A program made the position numbers and the translations under genes. A DNA stretch of 64,000 nucleotides. Origin: Hyperoodon ampullatus (lineage: Eukaryota; Chordata; Mammalia; Artiodactyla; Ziphiidae). The notes under the pieces were generated by a model that did not search any database, was not told the DNA's origin, and worked only from the letters and a program-made list of their open reading frames with translations. Positions within the stretch are counted from its first letter, which is position 1, and the number at the start of each line of letters is the position of its first letter. The stretch spans positions 202,431,654 to 202,495,653 of the forward strand of contig OX457056.1 in assembly GCA_949752795.1 (NCBI GenBank). The letters run 5' to 3'. Positions 23,186 through 34,482 of this stretch are shown one piece after another.

Positions 23186-25394
23186 TTAATTACTGGGGAT
23201 GGAATTCACCACTCATTCCTCCAAATCTTTCAGAGCACAGCCTCCCACTCAAGGTGGTATATAATAATAAATAACACTACTGAGTAGTCACTATGTACTT
23301 GGCACTATTCTAAGTGATTTAAATATGCTGTACTTAATCCTTACAATAAACAAATGAAGTAGGTACTAATACCATAATTTTACAATGAGGATGTTACTTT
23401 GCCCAAAGTAACGGATTTTAAGTGGTACAGCCACTAAATCTTTCTGTCTGGTTGCCCTTCTCCCTATGAGAATATCTTGTTAGTGCAAAAAAAGCAGGTG
23501 CTAACTAGTAGAACATTCAAAATCCAGATTCAGTTAAAATTCTATAGAAACTCCAAACTGATATCCATAATATCAACATTCCCACTTGATCCAAGAAAAG
23601 TCAGTCAACTCAGGACATCATCTGACAAGCATCATCCCTTATTTTCTAGATGCTAGGATAGAACCAGCCTGATTCAGTAATAAGCACATGTGCCACCATG
23701 GGGCAGCATCTATATCTTGTGTGTGCTCTGAACAGCGCTCACCTCAGAGTATTTAGGCTACACTTGAAAGTGGAATTAACTCAGGGACTTTCCCAAGACT
23801 AAACAGCAAGTGGCAAAAACAGGACTTCTGCAATCTCTACTCTGGATATCAGCCATAGTCTGTACCTACTAGAAGTGAACTAGCTTCACAAAAGAGAATT
23901 CAGTCTGGTCCCATCAGAATCTACTGAGTCTGCCAACTTTCACAAACTAATAATATAGATGAAGAGGTTTAAATAAACATGACCATCTCAGGTTCCCTTT
24001 CAAATGATTTTATACAAGAAGGAATGCACTTGCACCTTCAGAAGGAGGAACCAACTTCAAATTGACAGGATTTCAGGAAACTCTAATTGAAAATCACATT
24101 TTTCTGACATCTCCCAGAATGAGAATTCATTGTAAGATCCTCTTCTCAATGAGCAGGAGCCTCTTATAAATTAATACTGTCTATCTCCTGCTCAAGCCCT
24201 GAACTTCCTCAAGCAGCAACACATCACTCATATCTTCTTCATTTCCTTTCCTGTTGACCCATACAAGCCTCATGAATACCACCTAAGTATAAAATGAAAA
24301 TTATAAGACAGACTCCCATAATCTTCTTAAAGAAAGCCCAAAAGGTAACTTCGACCTGGCCAAGTAAACTGATTTCCTGCTAGCTTAACATTTATTGAGA
24401 GCTTATAATAACACAGGCATTGTATAACAGGAAAAGGGATGCAAAATTATTGAGGTATATGGTCCCTGCCTTGAGAAGCTCACTATTAAGTGGAAGAAGG
24501 GCATATTCTAATATTTCCTTATAAAGAAATAAAATAAACATTATTTTCCCAGGATTTTTTCAAATGTGTCCTCACTTACTCCAAGCTATTGCCAAGATAT
24601 CAAGCTCACCAGGCCTCCTTCCTTCCAGCTGCCTAGTAACATCTCCATGTGCATATCCCACGACAACTTGATTTCAGCATACCAGACTATCTCCCCTATA
24701 CCTCTTTCTATAGCCACCCAAACCTTAAAAAAATCTGCTCTACTTTTACTAATCCATACCCTGGTCAATGAAATTCCCATTTACCCAATTTCTCAAATTA
24801 GAAAACTTAGCCCACTGTTTCTCCCCAAACAGTCACTAAATCCTACTGCAGCTATCTTAGAAATACTTCTAAAATCCATTCCCCTCCTCTTCATTCCCAC
24901 GGCCACATTTTATTCAGACTCTCAGTCAGCTGCAACAACTCTAATTAGTCTCACTACCTCATTTCTCCTTACCTTAATCTGCACTTGTCACTCCCTAACA
25001 TTAAAACGCTCCAATAGCTCCCTACTCTCTTTTCAGTCTCACCTCCTGGCAATTTCCCCACCACACATCCTGTTTTGGACAAATTTCTGACACTTAAACG
25101 TCATGTTTTTTTTTTTCCTCACACTTTCACCATGCCTTTGCTCATGCTGTTGTCTCCATCTGGAATGCCTTTCTTTACTTGTGCAAGCTCCTACCCATCT
25201 TCCAACACCCAACTCAAGTATCTCCTCCCTACAAACATTTCCCTGACTTTCCAGGCAATGGTAATATTCCTTCACACCATATAAATTCCTTTTAATGGAT
25301 ATGTAACACACAGCACTACAATTTTCATGTGAATATATCTCTCTGATATTCTTGAAGAAAAATATTCATATTTCTAACCCCAGTGCCAGTTACA
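23186..25394. other. ARMH3 intron 1, middle part
   Basis: Holds a reverse MIR (23250-23440: aaataacactactgagtagt, cttggcactattctaagtga), a reverse L2 end (24385-24500) and a forward L2 body (24560-25394). 23440-24380 shows nothing I recognise. Confidence 0.6.
24560..25394 (+). repeat. L2 LINE, 3' portion
   Basis: Forward L2: tttgctcatgctgttgtctc catctggaatgcctttc, caactcaagtatctcctccc, and finally cagttacataataagtgctcaata, which resumes at 26010 after two nested SINEs. A 174-codon reading frame at 24566-25090 is repeat-derived. Confidence 0.7.
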
Positions 25395-25410
25395 TAATAA
25401 GTGCTCAATA

Positions 25411-25993
25411 GGGACTTCCCCGGTGGTCCAGTGGGTAAGACTCTGTGCTCCCAATGCAGGGGGCCCGGGTTCGATCCCTGGTTGGGGAACTAGACCCTGC
25501 ATGCGTGCCGCAACTAAGAGTCCGCATGCCACAACTAAGAAGCCCGCATGCTGCAACTAAAAGATGCCACATGGGTTAAGAATCCGCCTGCCAATGCAGG
25601 GGACACCGGTTCAAGCCCTGGTCCAGGAAGATCCCACATGCAGTGGAGCAACTAAGCCCATGCACCACAACTACTGAAGCTGCGCTCTAGAGCCCATGAG
25701 CCACAACTACTGAACCCGTGTGCCACAACTACTGAAGCCCATGTGCCCAGAGCCTGTGCTCCACAACAAGAGAAGCCAACCGTAATGAGAAGCCTGCGTG
25801 CTGCAACAAAGAGTAGCCCCCCCTTGCCGCAACTAGAGAAAAGGCTGCGCGCAGCAATGAAGACCCAATGCAGCCATAAATTAATTAATTAATTAATTAA
25901 AAATAAAAATGAAAGATGCCACATGCCGCAACGAAGATCCCACATGCCGCAACTAAGACACGGCGCAGCCAAAAATGCATTAAACAGAAAACT
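25411..25993 (+). mobile_element. CHR-type SINE (outer), split by a second SINE
   Basis: Head gggacttccccggtggtccag and end cggcgcagccaaaaatgcat. A perfect 16-bp target-site duplication, taataagtgctcaata, lies at 25395-25410 and 25994-26009. Interrupted at 25574-25911. Confidence 0.95.
25574..25911 (+). mobile_element. CHR-type SINE (inner), 5' truncated
   Basis: Starts ggttaagaatccgcctgcc, lacking the first ~20 bases of the head, and ends (ttaa)n then A-rich. A perfect 14-bp target-site duplication, aaagatgccacatg, lies at 25560-25573 and 25912-25925 inside the outer SINE. Confidence 0.95.
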
Positions 25994-26035
25994 TAATAAG
26001 TGCTCAATAAATGTGTGTTTAATATACCGTGTGCC

Positions 26036-26939
26036 CTCATATATCCTGGATCAATTGGTTATTTGGTTATTTTCCCAAAATTTTATGGATTCTTGAACTT
26101 GGCTCTATGTAAAAGTCCAACTTTCATAACACTGCTTTGAGTTTTCAAGAGGTTTTATTATTATTATTATTATTCAAATGTCGAACAAGTGTATGAATTA
26201 TAATGCCTAAACATCCAATGAAAATACCTTAAAGGCTCCCCTATTCATTAAGGAAGGAATGAGAGTTCCCCCTTCACAATCCTAACTAGAAGGATCCACC
26301 TTTCTCTAGACTGATTGATCTGATATCTGGAAAAGCCCTCACATAGGAACTACTGTGCACACAAGACCAACTGAAGGTACACCCAAAATAATTCCAATTA
26401 ACTTGTGCTAAATTAAGAGCAGGGACACAAACCCTATTTGCCCTGGTTTACAAAGTCAGAGAAAGTATAGAATAGCAAAGAAACAGCTCTCACTGAACTC
26501 AAAGCTTTTTCTGGAGAGGAAGAATTGGGGAGGGTCGGATGATTCACATTTATTCGGGCCTGCCCAAGTTTCTACTTCCCCATGTCGAAAGGCAACACTT
26601 CTCAGTTTCTGATACTTCTTCCCGAGGGAACCAGTTTTTATCTCCTGTTTCTTCCCTACACTTGCCTGGAAACAGGTTCGTTTCCCAGGTTCACACCGAG
26701 TAACCAGAGAAAACACGGTAGCTTCCATGATTGTGTGTAAAGGGTGGGCTGAAGCCCGGGGATCAGAGACTGTAAAGAGGACACGGGGACCTTCCGGGAC
26801 GCCTGATGACTTCGGGCAGACAGGGCTTCCTCTAGCCCTTCTCCGAGGTCTTGCCCCACGCCCTCACCCCACAAACAGGCTGGGCAGAAGGCCACTCGGG
26901 TGGGAAACACCTGGGAGGAAAGCTTTTAAGGTAGCCTGA
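26036..26939. other. ARMH3 intron 1 / promoter-flanking DNA
   Basis: Mostly unique-looking. It has a short (att)n run at 26156-26175. GC content rises from ~26700 towards the CpG island. No exon is supported. Confidence 0.5.
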
Positions 26940-27270
26940 GTGGTCGGAGTCAGCCTCGTGATGGGTCAAAGGTCAGCGCCTCGGCTGCCAGGAGGGCCCA
27001 GCAGGGACCCGGAGCGAGAGGCGTGTGACCGGCACTGGAGGGTTAGGGGAACGGCAGCTGGAGTAGCGAGCCGCTTCTCGCTCCGCTCCGCCGCACGCAG
27101 CCTCTGCGCTCCTCAGCAGCTGCCCTCCCTCCCTCTCCCCCCATAACCCCTGTCGTGCCCTAGCGAGCGCAGGCCCCGCCTCCAGGGCCGCCTCAGGGCC
27201 AAGGCCTAGTATGGCAGTACCCGCAGAGGTTGGCCAGGTTCAGAGACCGGCCCGGGCCGGCGCCGCTTAC

Positions 27271-27470
27271 CGAGCGCCGCTTACCCTGCCTCCTCCTCCA
27301 CCACCCGCGCCGCTCCCGGACCGGCTCGCTCCCGACGCCACCGACGCCGCAGCTGCTCCGGGCTCACGGACGCGCTCCCGACCTCCCCAGACCCTTCCCC
27401 CGGCCCGCCGTGCCCCGCAGGATCCTAAAGCCTGCCGCGTAATACGTTCGCCCGCTCCGACTGCCTGAGG
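27271..27470 (-). other. ARMH3: ARMH3 untranslated exon 1 (right end approximate)
   Basis: On the minus strand two donors of the form gtaagcggcgc lie 14 bp apart, with the exon ending at 27285 or 27271, directly downstream of the GC-rich promoter. The next exon (9587-9475) opens with 5' UTR and the ATG, so exon 1 must be non-coding. The transcription start is not visible; 27470 is a guess. Confidence 0.55.
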
Positions 27471-27479
27471 CTGGCTCGG

Positions 27480-27526
27480 ACCACGATTCCCAGCAACCAT
27501 CACAAAGACTACGATTCCCGAAATGC
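27480..27526 (+). promoter_or_regulatory. Twin ZNF143/THAP11 (SBS) motifs
   Basis: accacgattcccagcaacc at 27480-27498 and actacgattcccgaaatgc at 27508-27526 both match the ACTACAATTCCCAGCATGC-type site bound by ZNF143 and THAP11 at CpG promoters. The motif starts are 28 bp apart in the same orientation. Confidence 0.7.
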
Positions 27527-27530
27527 ACCA

Positions 27531-29742
27531 CGAGAAAGAAATTAGCAAAAGAAACGTGTATCAAGAGTCTACTGGATGCAAGTTGAATTAGCAGTTTCTT
27601 TAAATATGGCAGACCCTGAAATCGGCAATTCCACTTCCAGGAGTAAATATATCCTCTAGAAACACTGGCAAAGTTTGGAAAGATATATGTTCCAAGCTCT
27701 TTATTGCAACTCTGTAAGTGAAAGATTGGAAACAAACTCATTCAATCAACATATATGTATTGTGTGCCTGCTATGTACAAAGCACCGTGTAAAGCTGTGT
27801 CAACTTGGCAAGTTACCTCTCTGAGTCTCAGTTTTCTCACACGCAAAATGGAAGATTAAAAAAAGACATGCCGAAAATAAAATTAAAAAAAAAAAGAATC
27901 TGGAAAAACCCAAAAAAAAAACACATGCCGGGCAGTGTGTGCGTGTGTGTATGTGTCTCCTTATAATGACTTTATAAAGTTGGTACCTCACAGATAACAA
28001 AAAAAAAAAGGTTTTGAGTGATTAAACAGCTTGCTTAATGCTCTAGAGTTAGTAAGAGGTGAAGAAGAGTTTAAACCCAGATCTATCAGGAAAGAGGTCT
28101 TAATAGCCCAAAAGCCCAGGTAACTTTTAATTTTTCTTGTCTGTTTACACAGTGGCATAAAACATGATTAGTGGTAAAAAGTTGTACCCTAATAGGATAT
28201 AAAAAAGAGTGAGAAGTGGTAATAGGCATCTTGAGGTGAACCCCAAGAACTATTGTTCCTGAACATGAGTTAGAAGCCTCCTGTACAGCTGAAAGAACCC
28301 TTTCCATACCTGACTTCCTTTTAGCACATCTTTGTTGAGCACCTACTGAATACCCAATTCTGGGAGTAGTAAAAAGAAAAACAATTACAATTCTGAGATT
28401 ATATTGTAACAAAGTGATAGACAGATGATAGATAGAAAAATAGATATACAATTAAATGTTTTAAATATCAAACAGTGAATTATCGAAGGTAAGCTTAGAA
28501 AAGCTCAAGCTGTAAATGCCCTGAAAATTCAGAGAATGGAAAATTCCCTGTCAATCTTCAGAGGCTTTTTGGGAGAAGATGAAGATGAAGTCAAGTCTTA
28601 GAGGAGAGAAGAAAAGGAAAGGCGAAAGTGTGAAGGTGAAGAAACACAATACACTGGCGGGAAGTGAATTAAATACAGATTCAGCAGAGGGTAAGTTTAT
28701 AAGTCCACAGACTGAGTAGGTAAGAGCGTGACCTCTGTGATACTGTGGAAATGAATCCCAGGCTGGCTACCTACTAGCTGTATGACTTTAGACAATTACA
28801 TGAGCTCTCTAAGCCTTAGTTTCCTATCTGGAAAATAGAGATAATAAAAGGCCTATGTTATATTGGTTTGGTTATCCAGCACTGAACCCTTCCCCTCCTT
28901 TTCTGGGGGCCTTTTCCTTTGGGTAGAGTCTTGACGGAAAACCAGGCCCTGGGCAACCAAGATAAGTGAGCTCATGTGACCTGGGCTTGGCCACTAGGTG
29001 CAACCTCCAAGGGCTTCAGCTCTTGATCAAGAGATGCAGAGATGAAAAGATGGTCAGAACTCATTCATAACAGGTGCTGTCCACAAATGCAGTGACCAAC
29101 TCATGCAGCACCAGGGGCTGTGGTGTCCTGGCTGTATGGTTCCTTCAGGAAAACAGTTGTGCTTCCTATTTCCTGGTCTTCAGAGAGTTTGGGTTCCTGC
29201 ACATTTTCCAAGCCTGTTCTTCCTGTCTCCTACAGATTCTGTGACCCACCCCACACCAATGTTCTTCTAGTATATTTCATTTTTTCTGTATTTCTGTAAC
29301 TATTCTATAACTCTTAAACAAAAGGTTCCTAAGTGATATCACACACACAAACATGTGCCTACTCAAGCTTACTCATTCTTTCACCAAACATCTATTGAAG
29401 TCTTTCTTTGTGCCAGGCTCTACTCTGAAAGTGAGGATACAACATAATGTACAACACGATAAGTATAATTAACACTGCTGTAAATCCTAAGGGTTCTCAT
29501 CAGAAGGAAACAATTTTTTTTTTCTATTTCTTTAATTTTGTATCAGTATGAGATGATGGATATTCACTAAATTAATTGTGGTAATATGTAAGTCAAATCA
29601 TTGTGCTGTACACCTTAAACTTATACAATGCTGTACATCAATCATGTCTCAATAAAACGGGAAGAAAAAATTAAAAATACAGTGGCGTATACATATATGC
29701 ATGCTTTTGTAACCAGCAGAAATATGCACGTGTGTATCCATC
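27531..29742. other. Intergenic DNA between ARMH3 and HPS6, left part
   Basis: Old repeats only: an L1-like piece (27600-27740), MIR pieces (27790-27865, 28010-28090, 28710-28880), L2 ends (28315-28400, 29370-29510) and an L1 3' end (29515-29660, ...gctgtacaccttaaacttat ... tctcaataaaacgg). 28890-29360 shows nothing recognisable. Confidence 0.6.
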
Positions 29743-29757
29743 AGAAATATGGCTAAA

Positions 29758-30088
29758 GGGACTTCCCTGGTGGCGCAGTGGTTAAGAATCCACCTGCCAA
29801 TGCAGGGGACGTGGGTTCGAGCCCTGGTCTGGGAAGATCCCACATGCCATGGAGCAACTAAGCCCGTGCACCGCAACTACTAAGCCTGCGCTCTAGAGCC
29901 CGCGAGCCACAACTACTGAAGCCCGTGCGCCTAGAGCCCGTGCTCCACAACAAGAGAAGTCACCACAATGAGAAGCCTGTGCACCACAATGAAGAGTAGC
30001 CCCTGCTCACCACAACTAGAGAAGGCCCGTGCGCAGCAATGAAGACCCAATGCAGCCAAAAATAAATAAATAAACTTTAAAAAAAGAA
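29758..30088 (+). mobile_element. CHR-type SINE, long form
   Basis: Perfect 15-bp target-site duplication, agaaatatggctaaa, at 29743-29757 and 30089-30103. Complete head, body and (aaat)n tail. Confidence 0.96.
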
Positions 30089-30103
30089 AGAAATATGGCT
30101 AAA

Positions 30104-31540
30104 AATACTCAAAAAATATGTAATGTTACACAATACTATAAATCAACAATACTTCAATTTTCTAAATGTAGTGTTTTTAAGTGAGGCTATAACAATGAAA
30201 GAAATCCCATGGCAACTAGGAACAGCTGGAGGAAGAGCAAATTTCGGGAGGAAGATGATGTTTAGGACATGTTGAGACTGAAATGTCTATGAGACATCCA
30301 GGCAGAAATATTTAGTAGACATTTGGATACCTTCATTGGAACTCAGCAGAGATCTCTGGGGTGTAGATAAATATTTTGGAGCCATTGTCCTAGTGGTAAT
30401 GGTTCAAGCCATGAGAAGGGAAGAAATGGCCTAGGAAGAGGGCTAAAAAAATATTAATAATATGGGGAGGAAAAAAGATAAGAGGGCCCAATATGGAATT
30501 TAAAACCAGCATTTAAAGGATGGTGGAGAAAGAGGAACCAATGGCAATAAAAGTTCTGAAGACAGCGCTATCTAAAAAAGAGGAGAATTAGAGGAGAAAG
30601 ATGTTGTGGAAACTACAGGAGAGACTTTCAATAAGGAAGTTGTCAAATGTCTCAAAAGAGAAAAGGAAATTAAAATGCCTTGAAGACCTCAGGAAAATCT
30701 ACTTCGGGTAAGTATTGGTTTGAGAAATGAATGGAAGGAGAGAAAGTAGAGGCAACAAATGCTAGATCTTTGCAAGAAACTTGACTGTGAAATGAAAGGG
30801 AGAGAGAGTGATAGGAGTAAAGGTTGGGGGAGATGAGAACGAAAGAGTCACTTCCAAGACAGGACAGACTGGGGAGTATTTCTATGCTGAGAGCAAGAGG
30901 ACAGAATGAGTATGATGAAACAGAAATGGATGCCGTTCTCAGGGAAGTTGCGTGGAAAGGGAGGGAGGGGCAAGCTAATGAAGGAGGGACTGGAGGAGGA
31001 GAGAGGAATACCACAGCACCTGAGAAGGCAATCTGGGGTGGAAAGGACTCCTGCATATCAATTTGTAGGTGCTAAAGAGATTACACACAGACTCAGTGCC
31101 ATTAAAGTATGTGTTAATTTTGTTTTCTAGCAAAATGTTAGTTTGGGTGAACTGTTGATACAGTGGTTTGGTGCATTGACCCTGGACCCAGATTGCCTGT
31201 GGTTGAAATCCCACCTGTATCTCTACTGCTTAATAGCTGTGTGATCTTGGTCAATTTACTTTATCTCTCTGTACTTCATTTTCCTTATCTTTAAAAGGCG
31301 GGGTGGGGTGGGGGAGTCACACAGTAAGGGCTATGGAAGTACTAGCTATTATTATTTTTTCCACTAGTTTGTCATCTCCATGAAGTTGAGGTTTTCTCTT
31401 TTGTTCAGGGTTGTCTACTCAGAGCCTGGCACTTAGTAGGTGCTCAATAAAAATTTCATGAATAAACTGTGATGAGAGAGCGAGGTGTGGAGGGAAGGGA
31501 AGCCTTGGTAGTTGGATGCTGGGCGGGCTGGAAGCCAGAT
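30104..31540. other. Intergenic DNA upstream of HPS6
   Basis: 30250-30440 matches the unnamed old repeat seen at 2230-2520. 30440-31080 is purine-rich with nothing coding. 31160-31300 is a forward MIR (aatagctgtgtgatcttggt caatttac) and 31365-31462 an L2 3' end (agcctggcacttagtaggtg ctcaataaa). Confidence 0.6.
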
Positions 31541-31917
31541 ACCTTATACTCTGTGCCACTCCGCGGTTTCCTGGGGCCTGAAGCAGCGGGCCTACATCCC
31601 GTCTCTGAGAGCTTCCCCAGGACTCGCGAGGTCGGAGCGCTGAGACGATTGTGTGCTCCGCGGCTCCACCCCCGCGAGGCTCCTGCGGCCCCGCCCCTGG
31701 TGGGCGGTGTTGTGCCGGCAGGGCAAATACCGGCTCCAGTCGCGAGCTAGCCGTGAGGGGCGGGGCGGGGCCGACTCAGCCCGGCTTTGGCTCACCTCAT
31801 CAACGAAGAGCGGAAGTCTCAACCCCAGTTTTGACCTCCCTTGGGAACCCGGCACCGAGAGCCGGGCCTCGCCCCACGGGGCGGCGGGCCTGGGCGTGCA
31901 CCGACGCGGGCGGCACC
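31541..31917 (+). promoter_or_regulatory. HPS6: HPS6 promoter and 5' UTR, CpG island
   Basis: The GC-rich, CpG-rich island continues into the coding exon. SP1-type GC boxes are visible at 31757-31772 (ggggcggggcggggcc) and near 31690 (ccccgcccc). There is no TATA box. The HPS6 frame stays open upstream to ~31651 but contains no ATG there, only GTG, so the coding start at 31918 stands. Confidence 0.75.
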
Positions 31918-34329
31918 ATGAAGCGTGCGGGAACTCTGCGCCTGCTCTCGGACCTGAACAACTTCAACGGCGCGGCCCGGCTCCGGGAGTTGTTGGCCGG
32001 GGACCCAGCCGTCCGAGTTCGCTGCAGCCCGGACGGCCGCCACCTGCTGCTGCTGCGACCTCCGGGGGCACCGGACCCGCAACTGCTGGTCGCGGTGCGT
32101 AGACCCGGCGCGGAACTGGAACGTGCCTGGCCGGCTGGCCAGCCCTCACCGCTAGACGCCTTCTTCCTACCGTGGCCGGCGCGACCGGCGCTAGTCCTAG
32201 TGTGGGAGAGTGGCCTAGCCGAGGTGTGGGGCACGGGGGTGGAGCCCGGCTGGCGGCTGCTGCAGAGCACCGAGCTGTGTCCTGGCGGTGGAGCCCGTGT
32301 GGTGGCCGTGGCGGCGCCCCGAGGCCGCCTGGTGTGGTGCGAGGAGCGTCAGGCTGGCGCTGAGGACCGCGAAGGGCCTCCCGCAGTGGCTTTCAGCCAC
32401 TGTGTGTGCGTCCGGACCCTGGAGCCCAGCGGGGAGGCCGGCACCAACCTGGGCCGTACACACATCCTGCTGCACAATTGCCCCCCTTTCGGGCTGCTGA
32501 CCTCCCGCAAGGACCTCTTTCTGGTGCCCACTGCCACCACCTGGCCTGGCGTGGGCCACATTCTGCTCATCTGGAGCCCAAGCAAGGGCAAGGTGGTGGT
32601 GGCTGCCCCATGTCTTGGCCTCTCCCACAGTAAAAGCCTGAATCCTGGAGGAGGGGACCCATGGGACTTCAGGACCCTGCTCCGAGGCCTTCCTGGGCTG
32701 CTGTCCCCCAGGCAGCCATTAACTGTACACACCTGGGCCCCAACTCCCCAGGGCCTGCTGTGGCTTGACTTCAGGGGCACTGTGAGCCTGGTGCAGCCCC
32801 ACGGTGGTACCCGGGCTGTGGGCACCCTTCAGGAGGCACCTGCCAGCCTGGCAGGGTCTGCAGCACTGGGCACATTTCATGGCACTCTGGCCTGTGTGCT
32901 GGGCTCCACATTGGAACTGCTGGACATGGGCAGTGGGCAGCTGCTAGAAAGGAAGGTCCTAAGTACAGACCGAGTACATCTGCTGGAACCCCCCGCCCCT
33001 GGCATGGAAAATGAGGAAGAGCTGGAGACCCGAGGGGGTCTTCGTTTGCTTTCAGCCGTGGGTCTGTTTCGAGTAGGCTGGGAAGCCCCACAAGGCCTTG
33101 CGCTGCCTTCAGCTGAAGATCTGGTGTTTGAGGAGGCCTGCGAGTACTACCAGCGGCGGAGCCTGCGGGGTGCCCGGCTCACCCCAGAGGAACTGAGACA
33201 CAACAGCACATTCCGGGCACCTCAGGCCCTGGCTTCCATCCTCCAGGGCCACGTGTCCCCATCAACACTATTGACCACACTGAGGGCCGAGCTTCGGGAT
33301 TACCGGGGCTTAGAGCAGCTTAAAGCCCAGCTGGTGGCTGGGGATGACGAGGAGGCTGGCTGGACTGAGCTGGCAGAGCACGAAGTGGCACGGCTGCTGA
33401 GGACTGAGTTGATGGGAGACCAGCTGGCCCAGCTCAACACCGTTTTCCAAGCCCTCCCTACAGCAGCCTGGGGCGCCATCCTCAGGGCCCTGCAGCTCCA
33501 GCCAGATGGGAATGGTAGGCTGAGGTCCCAAGCTCCCCCTGACGTGTGGAAGAAGGTACTGGGCGTTACAACAGGTGGAAAGGAACCACCCAGTGGGATA
33601 CTGCCCCTCTTTGAACTCCTGTGCCGATGCCTCTGCCGGCTGGAGCCACGATGGCTGCCACCCTTTGTGGAGCTGGCACAGCAGCAGGGCGGGCCTGGCT
33701 GGGGGTCAGGGGGCCCAGGGCTGCCCCTCTATCGCCGAGCCCTGGAAGTACTAGGTGAGGAGGGGACTAGGCCTGAAGCACTGGAGCTAGACCTGCTCTT
33801 GGGCAGTGGGCGGCCCAAAGCTGTGCTCCAAGCTGTGGGGCAGCTGGTGCAAAAGGAAGAGTGGGAGCGGGCTCTAGAGGCTGGCTTGGCCCTCAGCCCC
33901 TCCAGCCCCCTGCTTCGAAGTGAGATCTTCCAACTGCTGTTGGCTGAATTTGCCCGGCACCGCCGGCTTGATGCTCACCTCCCCCTCCTTTGCCGCCTGT
34001 GCCCACCAGACCTAGCTCCAGCTGAGCTCCTGCTTCTGCTGCGGACACACCTCCCAGATGAGTTGGAGCCCCCCACCCCATTCCCTGAGCCTGGGGCAGA
34101 GCCCCCTCTCACTGTGGGTTTGCTCAGAGCCCTGCTGGAGCAGACTGGGACTCAAGGACGACCCTCTGGCCCAGTTCTAAGCCGATATGAGGACATTCTA
34201 TGGGACCCAGGCACTCCACCCCCTACCCCACCTCGGGGACCTATGACAGCCCTCCAGGCATCAGACCACCCAGGCCTGGAGGCATGGGCACCATCTGGAC
34301 AGGGCCTCTGTGTGACTGACACAGGCTGA
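31918..34329 (+). CDS. HPS6: HPS6, BLOC-2 complex subunit (single coding exon)
   Basis: HPS6 joins HPS3 and HPS5 in BLOC-2, which directs cargo to melanosomes and platelet dense granules; its loss causes Hermansky-Pudlak syndrome type 6. The protein opens [20 protein letters not shown] and contains the family's [40 protein letters not shown] and [20 protein letters not shown]. The N-terminal half is expected to form a beta-propeller; the C-terminal half is Leu-rich and helical. The gene is intronless within the coding region, as in other mammals. ATG at 31918 has a strong Kozak context (cggcaccATGa). The product is 803 residues against 775 in human: after TPPPTPPR the reading frame continues for ~30 residues (GPMTALQ...CVTDTG). 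No frameshift or internal stop. Confidence 0.97.
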   Translation: MKRAGTLRLLSDLNNFNGAARLRELLAGDPAVRVRCSPDGRHLLLLRPPGAPDPQLLVAVRRPGAELERAWPAGQPSPLDAFFLPWPARPALVLVWESGLAEVWGTGVEPGWRLLQSTELCPGGGARVVAVAAPRGRLVWCEERQAGAEDREGPPAVAFSHCVCVRTLEPSGEAGTNLGRTHILLHNCPPFGLLTSRKDLFLVPTATTWPGVGHILLIWSPSKGKVVVAAPCLGLSHSKSLNPGGGDPWDFRTLLRGLPGLLSPRQPLTVHTWAPTPQGLLWLDFRGTVSLVQPHGGTRAVGTLQEAPASLAGSAALGTFHGTLACVLGSTLELLDMGSGQLLERKVLSTDRVHLLEPPAPGMENEEELETRGGLRLLSAVGLFRVGWEAPQGLALPSAEDLVFEEACEYYQRRSLRGARLTPEELRHNSTFRAPQALASILQGHVSPSTLLTTLRAELRDYRGLEQLKAQLVAGDDEEAGWTELAEHEVARLLRTELMGDQLAQLNTVFQALPTAAWGAILRALQLQPDGNGRLRSQAPPDVWKKVLGVTTGGKEPPSGILPLFELLCRCLCRLEPRWLPPFVELAQQQGGPGWGSGGPGLPLYRRALEVLGEEGTRPEALELDLLLGSGRPKAVLQAVGQLVQKEEWERALEAGLALSPSSPLLRSEIFQLLLAEFARHRRLDAHLPLLCRLCPPDLAPAELLLLLRTHLPDELEPPTPFPEPGAEPPLTVGLLRALLEQTGTQGRPSGPVLSRYEDILWDPGTPPPTPPRGPMTALQASDHPGLEAWAPSGQGLCVTDTG

Positions 34330-34443
34330 AAATTTTTTCTAGGACACAGTGATCAGGGAAAGGTGCCTAGGAGTTGGAGGGGGCCAGAGTGGGACCTGTG
34401 TGTGCAATACTCACAATACTCTTCTCTCTTCTGGAGCAATTCT

Positions 34444-34465
<22 letters not shown>
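34444..34465. repeat. (TA)n microsatellite in HPS6 3' UTR
   Basis: About 10 TA units followed by (tatg)n, 12 bp before the poly(A) signal. Confidence 0.9.
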
Positions 34466-34476
<11 letters not shown>

Positions 34477-34482
34477 AATAAA
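34477..34482 (+). promoter_or_regulatory. HPS6: HPS6 poly(A) signal
   Basis: First AATAAA after the HPS6 stop codon, 148 bp downstream, followed by a T/G-rich stretch (tatgtttggtctttatcc). This gives a short 3' UTR of ~170 bp. Other signals further on lie in repeats. Confidence 0.7.

Larger units (their letters stand above)
1..27470 (-). other. ARMH3: ARMH3 gene, 5' portion (exons 1-6 and introns)
   Basis: ARMH3 (formerly C10orf76) is an armadillo-like helical protein that, from published work, binds PI4KB and GBF1 and supports PI4P production at the Golgi. The window holds the untranslated first exon and five coding exons, in order on the minus strand, with consensus AG/GT borders and matching phases. 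Together they encode residues 1-169 of a protein of roughly 690 residues; the rest lies beyond base 1. All five coding exons are open. The 17.7 kb first intron contains a long L1 in the same orientation as the gene. The position next to HPS6 and LDB1 agrees with the human gene order. The start of transcription is inferred from the CpG island, not seen directly. Confidence 0.93.
26940..27530. promoter_or_regulatory. ARMH3: ARMH3 CpG-island promoter
   Basis: GC-rich, CpG-dense block with no TATA box, in the right place for ARMH3 transcription leftward. Two motifs of the ZNF143/THAP11 type sit at its right edge (27480-27498 and 27508-27526), probably just upstream of the start sites. The extent and start sites are inferred from base composition. 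Confidence 0.75.

Noticed and set aside
23690..23710. gccaccatggggcagcatc as a CTCF site
   Set aside because: Mismatches at key core positions (CATGGGGCAG instead of CAGGGGGCG).
24566..25090. 174-codon plus-strand reading frame
   Set aside because: It coincides with diverged L2 sequence and has low-complexity Ser/Leu/Thr content.
31651..31917. In-frame upstream extension of HPS6 (89 extra codons)
   Set aside because: It contains no ATG, only GTG. The conserved protein begins at the Kozak ATG at 31918.
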